Program-made: the position numbers and the translations under genes
In this document: one piece after another, positions 11,201 to 24,600 of the stretch
Layout of the letters: every line of letters starts with the position of its first letter
Numbering within the stretch: the first letter of the stretch is position 1
NCBI GenBank assembly: GCA_029582155.1
Contig: CM055896.1
Location: forward strand, 7,332,624 to 7,396,623
DNA: 64,000 nt
Direction of reading: 5' to 3'
From: Panopea generosa
Lineage: Eukaryota; Mollusca; Bivalvia; Adapedonta; Hiatellidae
The notes under the pieces: model-generated
What the model was told of the DNA's origin: nothing
The model's database searches: none
Seen by the model: only the letters and a program-made list of their open reading frames with translations

Positions 11201-14200
11201 ATTTAACTCTGCTTTTGAAAATTCTGGTTCAAAGTTGTAGGCCACAGGTCCTTCTCCGTTACTAAAATTCATTTTATTATTTTTGCGAGTACCTTTGCCG
11301 GTGACTATAATTGCACGTTTCTATATCTGCTGTAGCGTATAAATCAATTATGTTTTAAACCGGAAGTGCAGTTATGACGTCACGCAGGTATCCAATATGG
11401 CGACTTCCACCACAAAGTCGATGTGCGAAAATAACCGTTACAAAACGAGCTGATATATCTTTATAGACTCGAATTTAGGCATAATAATACTTTTAATAGA
11501 AAGCTGAACTCATAGCTATTCATATTATCCTGTTTTATATACAGGGTTGCGTTCCCCTTTAAACTATTTCTGAAATTTCACAATATTTGCCCTCTTTTGG
11601 GGCTCTCTTTATGACTTATGGATAAATAACCCCACCACACCTGTACTGAACAAAAACTTAATTGCAATGAAAAGGAAACCCTTTAAATTCCTATACCATT
11701 CATCTGTAAAACAAAGAAAGTCCTTGTACAGAACCCCTTATACAATTCAGCCCCTTGATTTGGCAGAACTTCAACAATTATCCACTGTTAGGAATTTGTT
11801 ACGAGCAGAAATGCTTTAGATTGTAATAAGAAGTTTGTTGTACATAAAGATGCGAAAATGAAAAAAAAATCAGTTTTCCCTATAATATTCCTATGTAAAC
11901 AATAGGGCCAAGATGGCCCTATATCGCTCACCTGACTAACATTGAGTCACCTATCTTAAGTAGATTATATAAAACATGTACACTCAAAATTCCCACCCCC
12001 TGGCCGCCATGTTTTTTTGACAAATCAAAATGGCTTGAACAAACTTGGTAGAAGGTCACCCAAGGAACATTTTTGTGAAATTATTTTAAAATCTAGCCAG
12101 TAGTTTCTGACAACAGGATTTTTTAATGTTTTTACTATAGCTTATATAGTAAACTAACCCCACCCCCTGGCCGCCATGTATTTTGGCCTAGTGGTTTCAG
12201 AGAAAGTGCTGTTAAAGGACGACAGACGACGCGCCATCGCATAAGCCTTTCTGGCTTGGCCTGTAGAGCTAAAAACTATAAACACACATGTACATTTTTA
12301 ATTACCGGTATGTTTATAATTTTACATGTAACTTACTTGATAGTTTTAGCCTCTTGGAAGACTTTTGTGGCATATGGTTTACATCTGTCAAACAAATGAG
12401 ACATGAATAGGGGTTAAATTTAGAACAGTATCATAATAATTAAATGTAATGAGCCAGTGACATACTTTATTAAATGATTAAAAGGACAATTTTGAGTATT
12501 CATTGAGTAATGGATAAAAAATTAGGTTTGTTTGATATTCAGCTACATTAAACTTGACTAACGTTTTTCTGTTTAATAAATCATGTCATTAAGAACATAA
12601 CAGTTTCACAGTTTACTTCGCTTGTTCATCCAGTAACAGATACGAATTTACATAAAATAACAAATTCATGTAGTTTGATCCAAACTGCATTGGAAAGTTT
12701 GAGTTCTTAGATTTATATCTTGAAATAAAGATACCATCCCAAGAAGATGCTGTTAAATTATTAAATATTCCATATCATTAGATCCACTTTCACAATAAAT
12801 AATCTGGATACTATATATATACATATTTTTATGAAAACAACTTTTCATTATGAATGGGAAATTTTCATGAATTTCCAAATATTTACACAGGCCTGTGTGA
12901 GTAATGTTTGTATTTTGAAGTAAAATTAAACATACCCCGATCTGGTTCTGTGGGTTCCACAAGCACAACAGTTTCTGTAATATTTCAGGAAACACATTAT
13001 ATTCAACATAAAATATATTTAATGCAGTGCTTTTATTTATTTGTTCTGTCAAGAATTGAAAATATGCAGTGCAATTAGATTATATAACAAGAGTTGTCAG
13101 AATGATAGTGCACTCAACTATTCGAAAGTTTATCACAGAAGTACAAAATTGATTGTGACTGTCACTGATGTTAAATCCAAGCCAGTAAGAGTTATCCAAC
13201 TTACAAAATTGAGTAGATCTTATAAATGCAATACCGTGTATGTAGTTCAATCCAATACATGCAGTGACTGCTGAATTATACAATTTCTATGTCAAACAAA
13301 GGCCATAATTTGCAAAATTATTTGGCAAGTTATCACACTTGATTAATTTAGTTGGTTTTATGACAACCAGCCAGATGTAAATACATTGGGTTGTTGTTGT
13401 GATATGGACTTGACCGAATTTGCATGCACAAATTTAACCAAAAATTCTAAGACAAACAAGAGCGATATTTTGTATTATATTCATGCAATAGTTATCTAAC
13501 TTAAATCATTGTAGTAAAGTAGATGACAGGGAATGCTTGTGTAAAGTTTCCATCAAAATATAAATATTGTATGTTTAATACAATCAATAACAAATAACAC
13601 TTAAAACAACTAATTACCAGAAACCATAGGCATAGAGCATCCTGCTTCCTCCAATGGCAATCCTGCCTCCTCCAGTGGCATGGCTTGACTACCTGTAAAA
13701 ATAACAACTATAAATAACTATATAGATATAATAGCAAATAGTAATGGTAAGTTTAAAAGAGTTCCTTAGTAAAATAGTGGATCAGATTTATGTATGTTAA
13801 ATAATAAAAAGAACAATTGTATAGTTTGATCTAATGTCAACTCATTTATCAATTTACTCTATCAACTAAGCGCTGAAAAGGTATGTTCATGATTCAGAGT
13901 GGTGAAACCCATAATCTTTATCTATCAAATTCTATTTTGATATATCAAAAAAATCATCTATAATTGAAATTAACAAACACTTTAACAGTGATATAACTAC
14001 TAACATAAAGCAGGAAACTATAATATATCCTCAGTATTTCAGTGTCAGTCTTAATCTACGGAATATAATAAACAGCATGAGAATTGAAATAATGTTTCGT
14101 TTCAACTATTGAATCGGTAACCAGATGAGATCGGTTTTGACAGAATAAGTCAATAGTTTATTTTTAAAGAAATAAGTGGTCAATAGTTCATTTTATTTGA

Positions 14201-17200
14201 CAAGAGTTGTTTAGTTATCAAACAATGAAATTGGAGAATTCATAATGATTTAAAATAAATATATATAATAAAAATTTTGCTTACCGTTTGCTTTTGCCGC
14301 TGTGTCCACTCCTCCCTCTAACCCAGTTACTGCTGTTACTGGCAATGTATCACGTATCTAACAGAAAAAAATAGGAAAGCAATGTTAAAAAATATGGTAC
14401 ACAATTTTTCGAATCACATTTATATAATTCATATAATATGAAACAGAGCCACATTTTTATTTTTAACTAGAAGTGGTTTCAAATGATTTTCATTCTCAAT
14501 TAATATCAATATGCTTCATATGTATGTTATTGACAGGGTAGGATTTAGAAAAAAGTGCAACAACTTTTACAAGAAAGACAACAAAATAAAAATATGTTAA
14601 TATTGAAAAAAAATCAACGCATGAACTGAAGTTCTTTACACATATCACTGAATAAAGCACTTTGATTGGTTATGGATGTATACTTAGGTTTCAAATGGTT
14701 GTGTTGTTGTCTTACCACTTTTTCCCAATTTTTCAAACTTGGAGGAGGGGGGCCCCCACCAGTTTGACCTCTACACCTGGCTTCCTCTGCTGCCTTTTTT
14801 TTAAATCAAACTCTGCAGATCCTGCCACTTTTTCTTCACATCCAAAGTGGACCTCTTAATTTCAGAGTTGGCATTGATGCTAAAAAATATGTTATAATCT
14901 ATCAAGTAATTAAGAAACTATACATGTTATATTTTGTACAGGAGAATCACAATATCTGACCCTGAATAACCTGACTAAGCTCTCACAACTTAGGTTGCTT
15001 ATGATACTTTAATGTAATGGACAAAATTGCTTTACTATATCTACATTATTTTGTAAGTTCAGTAAATTTGCAAAATGTAGTTCATTTAGTTGAAAGGGAA
15101 TGTTTAGAGAACTTGTGGCCAGACCACAAATTGTATTTGACTTATATGTATGATATATATTGTAATATGGGTTTACATGGCAATAGGATATGTTTAAATT
15201 AAACTAGTTCAGTAAAGACATTTTAATATAATACCCGTAATGTAACACATCAATACACCCTAACAATTTACACAAATAAAATTTACGGTTATCGAGATAA
15301 AAATTTAGAATTATGTACATCGTAAACATGCAATGGGTGTAGATATACAACATAAAATAAGAATTAACTTCCCAAATACATCCTCCAGGATAATATCATC
15401 GAGAACAGCTTGAGAATTGTCAACACTCATGTTCACGAAACATTTATATGCCGTGTGTAAAAGTCGTGTACAAGCCACACCTTATTTTATTTTGACAGTT
15501 GTGGGGGCGCTTACGGGATTTTATATAATGCGCATGCAACGTATCATTACCTCTTCTCTTTCTTTTTCTATCTTAATACGAAGACAATTATGTAATTAGC
15601 AGTTTTATACATTTACCTTCATTAATTACATAAAAAAAATATATTTTTTTTTGTTATTGTAAACAAAGAAGAGTTACCTGTCTGTCATCATCTCCCACAG
15701 CTTGTTTTTTTATTCATTTGTGACACTGGAACTAAACTTAGCTCTTACAGCATGAATGTTGGCTGAAACCAGCTCAGCCAAACATTCATGCTCCGATAAA
15801 GTCCAGCTCGGTTTTCTTTTTTTTATATTAGGAATTACACAGTCCATACCTTTTGTTGTTGTTGTTGTTGTAGCAGACGAATAAAACGAAACCGAAAGCG
15901 TTTAAACGCATGCGCGAAACCGGCGGATGTTGTCAACATTTCCCGACTGTTTTCATTTTTGGAGATTTACGAGTCACAGACATTAAACGTAAACTTACGT
16001 TTAAGGTTTTCCAGTTACGTTTACGATTTTGCTTAAGAGTGGTTTTGTGAAATAGACGTAAATAAAATCTAAAGATAATCTTAACTTTTATCGTAAACGT
16101 AAAACTTACGAATTTTTGTGAGACTATATTGCAATTATAGCTGAATTACTGCCGATTGCAACATTGATTGTCACGTTGATATACGATGTCTACGTATGTT
16201 CGAGTTGTAGCGCTTCATTTATCAAACAACTTCTTGTTATCACAATAATTTAAAACATGCATATAGTCGCTTCATTTCTTTGGAAATAGTACATGTATAT
16301 AACATCATGGGTCAAGTTTTACTTTATTAAATTTAACTACAAAAACCTAGAATATTGACCTTAAGTAAATTGTTTAAATGCAACTGCATGATTTGTCGTA
16401 TGCATGGCTGTTTCACTTTTCATTCGGTGTCAACTAACAAACTACACTCAATAGATGTGAAAACGCAACACATGGTTTAGAGTGGACTTGCTTGCAAATG
16501 AGAACAGTGACACTAGTGCAGAAGATACCGTCTAAGTTAGTATCTCGAGCAAACAATTACTTCAGACGATAATAATAACTGTAGGATATGGATATATACA
16601 CTTATATATGTTGCGTTTTCATATTTCTTGAGTGTAATACTAAATCAAATGATTATAACTAGTAATCAAAATGAAATGTAACTATATTTAAATGCATTCA
16701 TACACTTTGGTTGTTTTAAAATTAGAATAATTTTAACAAAACAACCAGATGAACCATCAACTTTGATGTACAGTTTTTCTCTTTTTAATAAAACTTACAC
16801 AGGTTAGAGGAATGTCAAAACGAATTGCACCAGAAGAAAACTGAATTGGATAACCAACGCCGTGAGTATGAGTATTCGACACAAAGATGTGCCGATCTTA
16901 TTGTGGATATGACCGACATGAAGACATGTAAGGATGATTTACAGAAGAAGCTTGAACAATCACAGGATAGAGCAGATACACAAGCAAAGGAAGACAAAGA
17001 GAGATATGACAAACTTGAAAGCGAGCATAAAGAAATAAAACACAGGTTAACTGTTTTTACATGCTTGAATAAATTACATTAGTGATATTATTCGTTCATT
17101 GAATCTACGGTTTTGAAAACAATACATCATGTATTAAAAGTTATTAAACGCGTATGACCTTTATCATGGAAACGTCATCATTTTATTTAAGTAGGAACTA

Positions 17201-18550
17201 TATAATAATAATTATTTCTTCCGTTTCAATCCTCTTTACTATGTATGTTGTGGAATTCGTTTTACATAACCTATGAACAAAATACGTTTAAATCAAATAT
17301 ACTATATATTTATGATGAAAAACTTTGTTTAAAACATTGCCTATGAAACCTTTTATTGATGAGATTTTTATTGACACAAACTCAGTTTTACATGCCACGT
17401 ACTTCAACTGATTTTTATTATTCTTTCTGATTCCTCGGATTCATCCTTGTTTGAAATTAGAATACTGTCGGAAAATAGGCTACGCAACAAACCAGTGTTA
17501 GGGGCGTAATAGTTGGTATATATTTGTTTACCCCTTATGAGCAGAATTAGTAAGCCCGAGTCCGTTATTGTTTGCATGATGAGCTTTCAAAGGATTTTAT
17601 TTCAGAAATTGGCAACGAACATAGCACAATAATTGAATGACATTATAACTATCGCAGGGAAAACACATTGTGAATATTGTTGTCAACTGATTTAATACAT
17701 ATTTTGAATTGAAGTCTGTGGATGTCTACGTTTCTTTTTACCTTAAATACGATAAAATTATATTGCAGGTTACATGCTATGTCTACAGAGTTAGATATTC
17801 AGTGCCGCGTAAAGGATGGGTTTAAAATGAAACGAGACCTTGTTGAAAAGCAATGTGTTGAACTTGAACAAAAGGTGAAGGACATTACAAGGCATAAAGA
17901 AGAATTACAGACATATCTTAAAGATGAAAAAGACGGACGAGTGAAAGTAAACAACAGGTAATTTAAATAAAACTTCTTTTTCAGAGATAATTACTATTTT
18001 TATATCACAAAACGTGTAACATTTGGCTCTACATATCATATAGTTCATTTAGTAGTTTGTTATTCCACTATTAAAATGTTTACATTTTCACATTTCATTG
18101 TAACATGTGCTAATTGTCAGGAAAAGTATTGTATGTAACATTAAAATGACTCTGAAAGAACATATTTAAATGTTTACCTTGTTAAATTCATAATTCACCA
18201 TTGTATATTTAACTAACATTTAAAATCATTCCATTAGTGAACTTGTTTTAATAAAGAAATAGATTTTAATGTGACCGTTTAGGATTTTTATGCGATGAAA
18301 ACATTCACAGTTTATGAGAGACTACTGTATTATGATTAAAGCAAACAAACATGTATGCATAACTGGAGATATTCAAAGAAAGCAGCCAACATAATATCAA
18401 CAATACCATACACAATATCCATACAAATCCTACCTACCTACCTACCCACCCACCCACCTATACAAAAATAATACCACAAACATATACACCCACACTCATA
18501 CACCCAACCACATACATACATACATACATACACGCACGCGCGCGCGCGCG

Positions 18551-18603
<53 letters not shown>

Positions 18604-21600
18604 TTCAGTTTTCTTTATTTCATATATATAGGTTAAATGAAGTCCAAGCGGATTTGGAAAAGAAAGAAACTGAAATTAAGAGTTTACTAAAAGATATTGA
18701 GGACATGAAGCAATTAAAACAAAGCGCCGATATGAATCATGCAGAACTTGTTGCTCAGCTTGGTGACGAGAAAAAGACGAACCTGAAGTTGGAGAAAACA
18801 ATACAGGAAAATACGAAAGAATTCAAAAACCTTAAAGAGAAATTAACTGAAAGTGAAAATAGGTAAACCGATTATTTGTTGTGGCCGATCTAATTTTTTT
18901 TTCATAAATTCATGATCTCTTCAAATCTCAGATTTACTTTTTAATATGAAACATATACCGTAAGCACGACTGAAAATTGTAGCACCCAAGCCACTGCACA
19001 CAAATATAATACATACGTATATTGCCTGGAATGAGCATATAGTGTACATGTAACTATTTAAGGACCAATTTTTCGCTTCATTTTTTTTATATTGTCGCAA
19101 CAATTTGTATTAAAATTCCGCTCATCCACAAGCGTTACGTATCTTGGAAGCAACTTCGTCGTTTTTGTTTCATATTAAGAACTTCACTAAACCATTGGCA
19201 CGAGAAAAAAATCAGATTGGGTTAAAATATAATGTTGAAGAGGGCGTTGATTCTAACAGAAAATGATATCACAAGTTATAGTTTTCGCAATTTAAAACGC
19301 GATTCGACGCGGTGATAGCAGTAAATAAAACATAAGCACCGTATTAACGGCGTTGACATTGGACAAGGTGAATATATTTTTATTTTGCAAATTTAGATAT
19401 ATCGTGCATTTTTTCGTGTTTTTTTTAATAAATATATCTAAATTTGCAAAAGAAAATGTATTATGTGAGTAAAATCTATCACTATTACTATCCTATTTGT
19501 TGGTTTTAGGTTAGAATTGAAAAGTCCCAATATCCACCTGGACAAACAACAACAAACACAACATGATGCAAGAGGACAAAGGAAATCACCACATGTCCAA
19601 ATAAAACGTCAAATTAAATCATCGGATATTTGTTTGCAGCGTTTCTCTGAAAACGAATATCTGCAGTTACAAAGGTAACTGGTGAATAATGAATAGTTTA
19701 TAATCTGCATTAATGATAAAATGCCCATCGTTTGAAAGATTGTTATTTTTAAAATGATAAACACATGCATTTACAAATATGGACCTCTCAGCTGTTGAAT
19801 GTGATATGTTCCTGAAAAATGTATATAGACCGAGGCGACACTTTTTGATGCATATCACATCATAAAATCCATACTTGTTTTATTATATGATCCACCACTA
19901 ATATTTCCTAGATCTATTTTAGTAACGAAAACAATGTGGTTATCTCAAACAAAGGTTGATATAAATAAGTGATTAAAAAAAGTTTATATTATATAAATAT
20001 GTTAATTTCATCGACTAAATTGAAAGCAAACAATTATTATTTTTACACTCAAGAGGTGAATGAACTACTGAGATTTGTTTATTTTTATAGTATACAATAA
20101 ATCAAACTGTTAAAATATCAACATAAGCAACACGCAATTTAAACAAATTACTACAGGTGATTGATGGTCATATTCTTCCCAATGTTTTCATTACAGTTTC
20201 GACCAAATATGTCCAAGTAATCATCATCAACGTGTAAGTATATTTTGACTTAACTTAAATTAAGCTTGATCAATTTCATTTATTTATAAAATGTCCTTAT
20301 ATCATCGTTGAGCTCGCTTGTGGTAAGCTCGATATGATCGTCACAATAGCGGTACGGTGTATGTACATGCGTGCGTCCGTCCGTCCGATCTTAAACGGGC
20401 TATTACTTTCTCATGCGTAAAGGGAGTTTGAAATAATTTGATTAACATATTTAATAACAAAACGATTTTCCGCGCGTAAGACTAGTGTCTATAGTTCAAA
20501 GATCAAGGTGTCACGTAGAGGTTCAATGACAAAAATAGGTAAAACATGTATTGTTCGCTCCACATCTTGTAAAGCACTGGTCAGATTTTGAAATAACTTG
20601 GCACACAATTCAACATAATGAGATAAAATATCACTCAAAAGACCCAGATCCCTATCTCAAAGTTCAAGGTCACGCTTAGAGGTTAAATTTCAGAAAGAGG
20701 TAAACCATTTCATATCCGCTTCTTATATTGTAAGCCACTGGATAGATTTTAAAATAACATGGCAGAAATGTTTACCCTAATCAGTCTCAGACGACATATC
20801 TGGAGCAAGAGCCTGATCCTAGCTCAAAGGAGAAGGTCAGAAATAGGTACACTCTTTCATGTCATCTTCATATCTTGTAAACCACTTGGCAGATTTTGAA
20901 ATATCAAGCAATCACTATAATCATATAACTTGCACGTACACAACCTGGGGTCATTGCCCAAAGTTCAAAGCCATACTTTAATGTCATAAATAGGTTCAAT
21001 ATGTCACGTTGACTTCATGTTCTTCCAACCTACGAGTCAAATTTGAAATGAGACGATGTATCGCACGCAAGATCCGTCAAAGGTCAAATTTATACTTATT
21101 TGGTTTTCATTTCATATTTCGCAAACCACTTGACATATTTTGAAATAACGCGCCATAAATGTTCATAATACTATAACAATGTTCGACCATAGGGCTGTAC
21201 TGACGGGACCGACATTATAGCCTTTGGGTATCTAGTTTTGAAATCATGTTACTACATTTTATTAATTGAATGATACATTTCCTTATACATGTTCGAGAAT
21301 AAGATTTCTCTATGAAGAAGAGTGCATAAATATGTAAAGAATTAGTTGAGACATAAAGTTTATATTGAGACATGTAGTTTGATTATGTAAAACATTGAAA
21401 CACACACATTTAGTTGATTGAAATTTAACCACAGTTTTTACCTAACCTATTTTGCTTTTTACAAAGTCTCAAAGTGATAATTTAATGTCACTGTAGAACC
21501 AAATACTGAAATGTTAAGAAGGAGTATGGAAAGTTGCAGAATGAATATGTAAAGAAGATGTACGTACGTAAGATCTAGTTTGAAGAGTATTGTATCAATA

Positions 21601-24600
21601 CTGGGAATTTGAATTGGAGACGCAGAGTGCACTTAAAAAGAGCTGTCAAAATATTTCTCAAAACGTTACATATTTCATGAATGATAACGTTTGATGATTA
21701 AAGGATCGTCCATTACAGACTATACCTAGAATATGTTACCTTATTATTGCATATAGTGCAGTAACAATTAAAAACTAGACATAACTTATCAAGAGAGAGC
21801 TACTTATGTAAATGTTTAACCTTCTCATCTATATATTATTCATACATAAAATGTATTTTACCCTTTAGTTACAGCTATATCCGAGAATCATGTCGCTGTC
21901 GATCTCTTTTGGGGCCTCAAAATCTTGTTGTGCCTTTTCGTTTAAACCAGGTAAAATAGTTTGCATACGACATGGATTAAAAAAGAGTAGAAAAGTTATT
22001 GTTAACTTATTTGTTTAAATTGTTTAAATAATAAATCATTGAATCCTTTATTAAATGTAAGGTTACTGAAACATGTTTTACAACCTACTAGTATGTACAA
22101 TATTTCATTACGTTACATATTACTGGATATTTTGGGAAACATGCTAACAGACAGTACGTGCCATAAATGGAAATTATAATAATCAAACTCTTGCACAAGC
22201 ACTTATGTGCGAGGTTTGGTACAGTTGTTAAGCAATATTTAAGCCCCCCCACAACACACACACAATTGTGTCCTTTTCTACTGACAGTTTATAGACGGCG
22301 AACCATAAATGTTTTTACTTCTTCTTTATGTATTGTACTTGTTATAGTTATTCTGACTGCATGTTGATTGTGTTATTGTTATTTTGGTGATTATATATAT
22401 TTTCTTATTTCAAAGAAATACAATGTTCATCATAAAACATTCGTTCGTGTAAGAGTCTTTTTATTAAAACTATGAGCTTTCTTTTTCATAGATAGCCACA
22501 TAATTCGTTATATTGATTTGGACAGAAGTAAATACAGAACAGGTGAGTCTGCCATTTTCACGTGTATCTGGCAGAAGATACATATATGTTGATTTTGGAT
22601 ATTGTAAGACGAAACATAATGAACTACCAATATTTCGCCACTAATTGGTAAATGCAAATGTGGGTTGAATGCGTGTCTGCGGGCTATTTTCAATCATTTG
22701 TCTTATTCAAAAAGACAAAAGATACTGTGATCGAGAGAGTCACACCGAACAATCACTCTGGTGGCTAGTGGCACCGTAATGCAATAGTTGCATGCCTCTG
22801 TTTGCGTGTAAATATGGAATGCCTTTCGGCATCCCATTGCCGTCAAATCACCATGTACTATAACTGCTGGTGTATTCACACGGAATGAGTTTTCTTATTT
22901 GCCTGTAGGACTCACTCCGTTATCTTCTTTGAATACTCCGGACCTACATATAAAGGATGTGGAAATAAAACCTTTGCCCTTTTTTCTTTATTTTTCAGAG
23001 TTTTGTATTGCAGTGATTATTTCTCTTACCATGTGTTAAATGGTCAGTATTTATAGAAATCACCTCTGAATATTTGATACCGATTAATATTTCTAGGCAA
23101 TTCTGTGTCACTTTAGAAGTGTTGGTGCAAACTGCACTGTGGGCAAATAATTGAAATATTATAACTCTGGAAATTGATAGGTATCACAAAACCATGGAAT
23201 TTAGATAAAAACCTGGTCACAGTATGATTCTTTTGTTTATGATTAGAAATCTTGAACCAGTGAAGAATTTGAGCCCAGACACGTGCTGCAGATTTGTTTT
23301 CACTGTGTTTTGGACATAAATGTTACAAACGGGCCCTATGGAAAATGTAATTATGGTGTGAGAATTGTAGACTCTAGCTCTCACATCATTGTAGCATAGT
23401 TTTAATCTATATTCGTCGGTAAATACTATTTCTTTAGTCGAACCGGCTCGTTTGTTTAAATCGAATATGACTTCGAACCCATCTGAGACATTGGCGTCGG
23501 GCATGTTATGTTAGAATAATTCTATTAAAAAACTTTCTTGAAAGATTGTCTGGCTCTTCAACAAATGACATATGCACAACCACTTACAGAACAACCATGA
23601 ACATCAACCGTGACTCTTGTAACGTCTGAAGCCATCAGCGCCGGTTGTATAGGTGTGAAATAGTAATATGGCGATTTTGACATACCCTCTCAGTCGTCTT
23701 TGGCTGTCATAGGCACAGTCTGTCGCTAACCTTTGCGATAAGCAAGCTCATTGACTGTTTGTGCATGCCAATGGCTTTGATACAGATTTTGAAAGTTAAC
23801 AATTTTAAAAAATCGCCTTGTCTCAATAATCTGTTCATCGTAAACATCTATTTTTTAAACGACTTTTTTTACAGAAACAACTGGTTAGAGTTTGTTTAAA
23901 TAGTTATAAAATCATTATTTTATCAATTGGATTCAGATCCAGATTTTTTCATATGATGGGACAGGTAAAAATTCATTGCATAAGATCAGTGAAAAAAGAG
24001 ATAAAGGACATTCCTGTAAATAAGTGTTTTTTTATATTTATATTAGCTACATTTAGGAAAAATACATGTTATAAATATATTGTTAACAATGATTTGTGTT
24101 TATAAGCGCCTACATATGTACTGATACAACCAGATGGGAAAACGTTACATTCCTTTGGTTCAGACGCATTGTGTAAATACGAAGAATTGGTGGAGGAAGG
24201 TAGTTACAAGGATTGGTATTTCTTCAAAGGTTTCAATCCTTTACTTTTCAGTCAGTCGGTGAGTATTACATATGATGGTATTCAAAGAACATAATTCTAA
24301 ATAGTAATTTACGACTATTGAACTCGGTAATAATATAGTACTAGAACAGGCATAACAATAGACCTGGAAAATATATCAGTTAACTATGTAGTGTATGGTT
24401 CCTGATGACTGAAACAAAAAGAAATATCATCTATAGCAGTTAAATTTCGATAATTAGAGATCAACCGGAAATGACTCAGTATCCCGAGTTTCTGAAGTTT
24501 TCAGAATGTCTCAAATATAAACATTATTTTATCAATGCATCGACGGCTTTGTATTGATCGGTTTCGCGGCATAAGCCAATAACCCACTTAGGGTGTACTG

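Larger units (their letters stand above)
8611..11558. mobile_element. TTAA-flanked DNA transposon nested in Harbinger
   Basis: Seen: TTAA at 8607-8610 and 11559-11562; ends AGGGTACCGC and, inverted, AGGGGAACGC; further inside, GTGACGTCATAACTGCACTTCC (here split GTGACGTCATAA / CTGCACTTCC, about 8802) recurs inverted at about 11361. Known: TTAA duplications mark piggyBac and Kolobok superfamilies. The minus strand encodes a Cys-rich fragment (10961-11260). A family-A SINE (9549-9835) is inserted in it. Superfamily not settled. Confidence 0.7.
8119..15847 (-). pseudogene. Harbinger Myb/SANT-like DNA-binding protein, broken
   Basis: The accessory protein of PIF/Harbinger, which in characterised elements binds the ends and helps the transposase enter the nucleus. 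Exons read on the minus strand: 15847 to about 15679, 14879-14716, 14357-14285, 13692-13618, 12974-12936, 12384-12337, 8273-8119; junction phases agree. Exon 1 gives PSWTLSEHECLAELVSANIH and RAKFSSSVTNE (Myb/SANT-like trihelix); exon 2 gives STLDVKKKWQDLQSL and TGGGPPPPSLKNWEKV; the last exon gives a helix with YRTEKLKLLLRQTEALEEIR. A stop replaces a Lys codon near 15711 and an A-run frameshift breaks exon 2 near 14798. The transposase gene points towards it. Confidence 0.8.
1484..16122. mobile_element. PIF/Harbinger DNA transposon filling intron 1, with nested insertions
   Basis: Seen: inverted ends sharing TCACAAAAATTCGTA (left from about 1484, right to about 16122), flanked inside by clusters of GTAAACGTAA-type subterminal motifs in both arms. 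Between them lie a HARBI1-like transposase gene on + and a Myb/SANT-like gene on -, the two-gene layout of PIF/Harbinger. The element lies entirely in intron 1 of the host gene. It has grown to 14.6 kb through nested elements (3187-5352, 3967-5099, 8611-11558, SINEs, LINE scraps). Exact termini and the expected 3-bp target duplication could not be fixed by eye. Both genes carry disabling changes. Confidence 0.85.

Noticed and set aside
11905-12270. Possible TIR transposon with intact ends
   Set aside because: The edges are only loosely complementary and no target duplication was found, so it is listed only as a short repeat.
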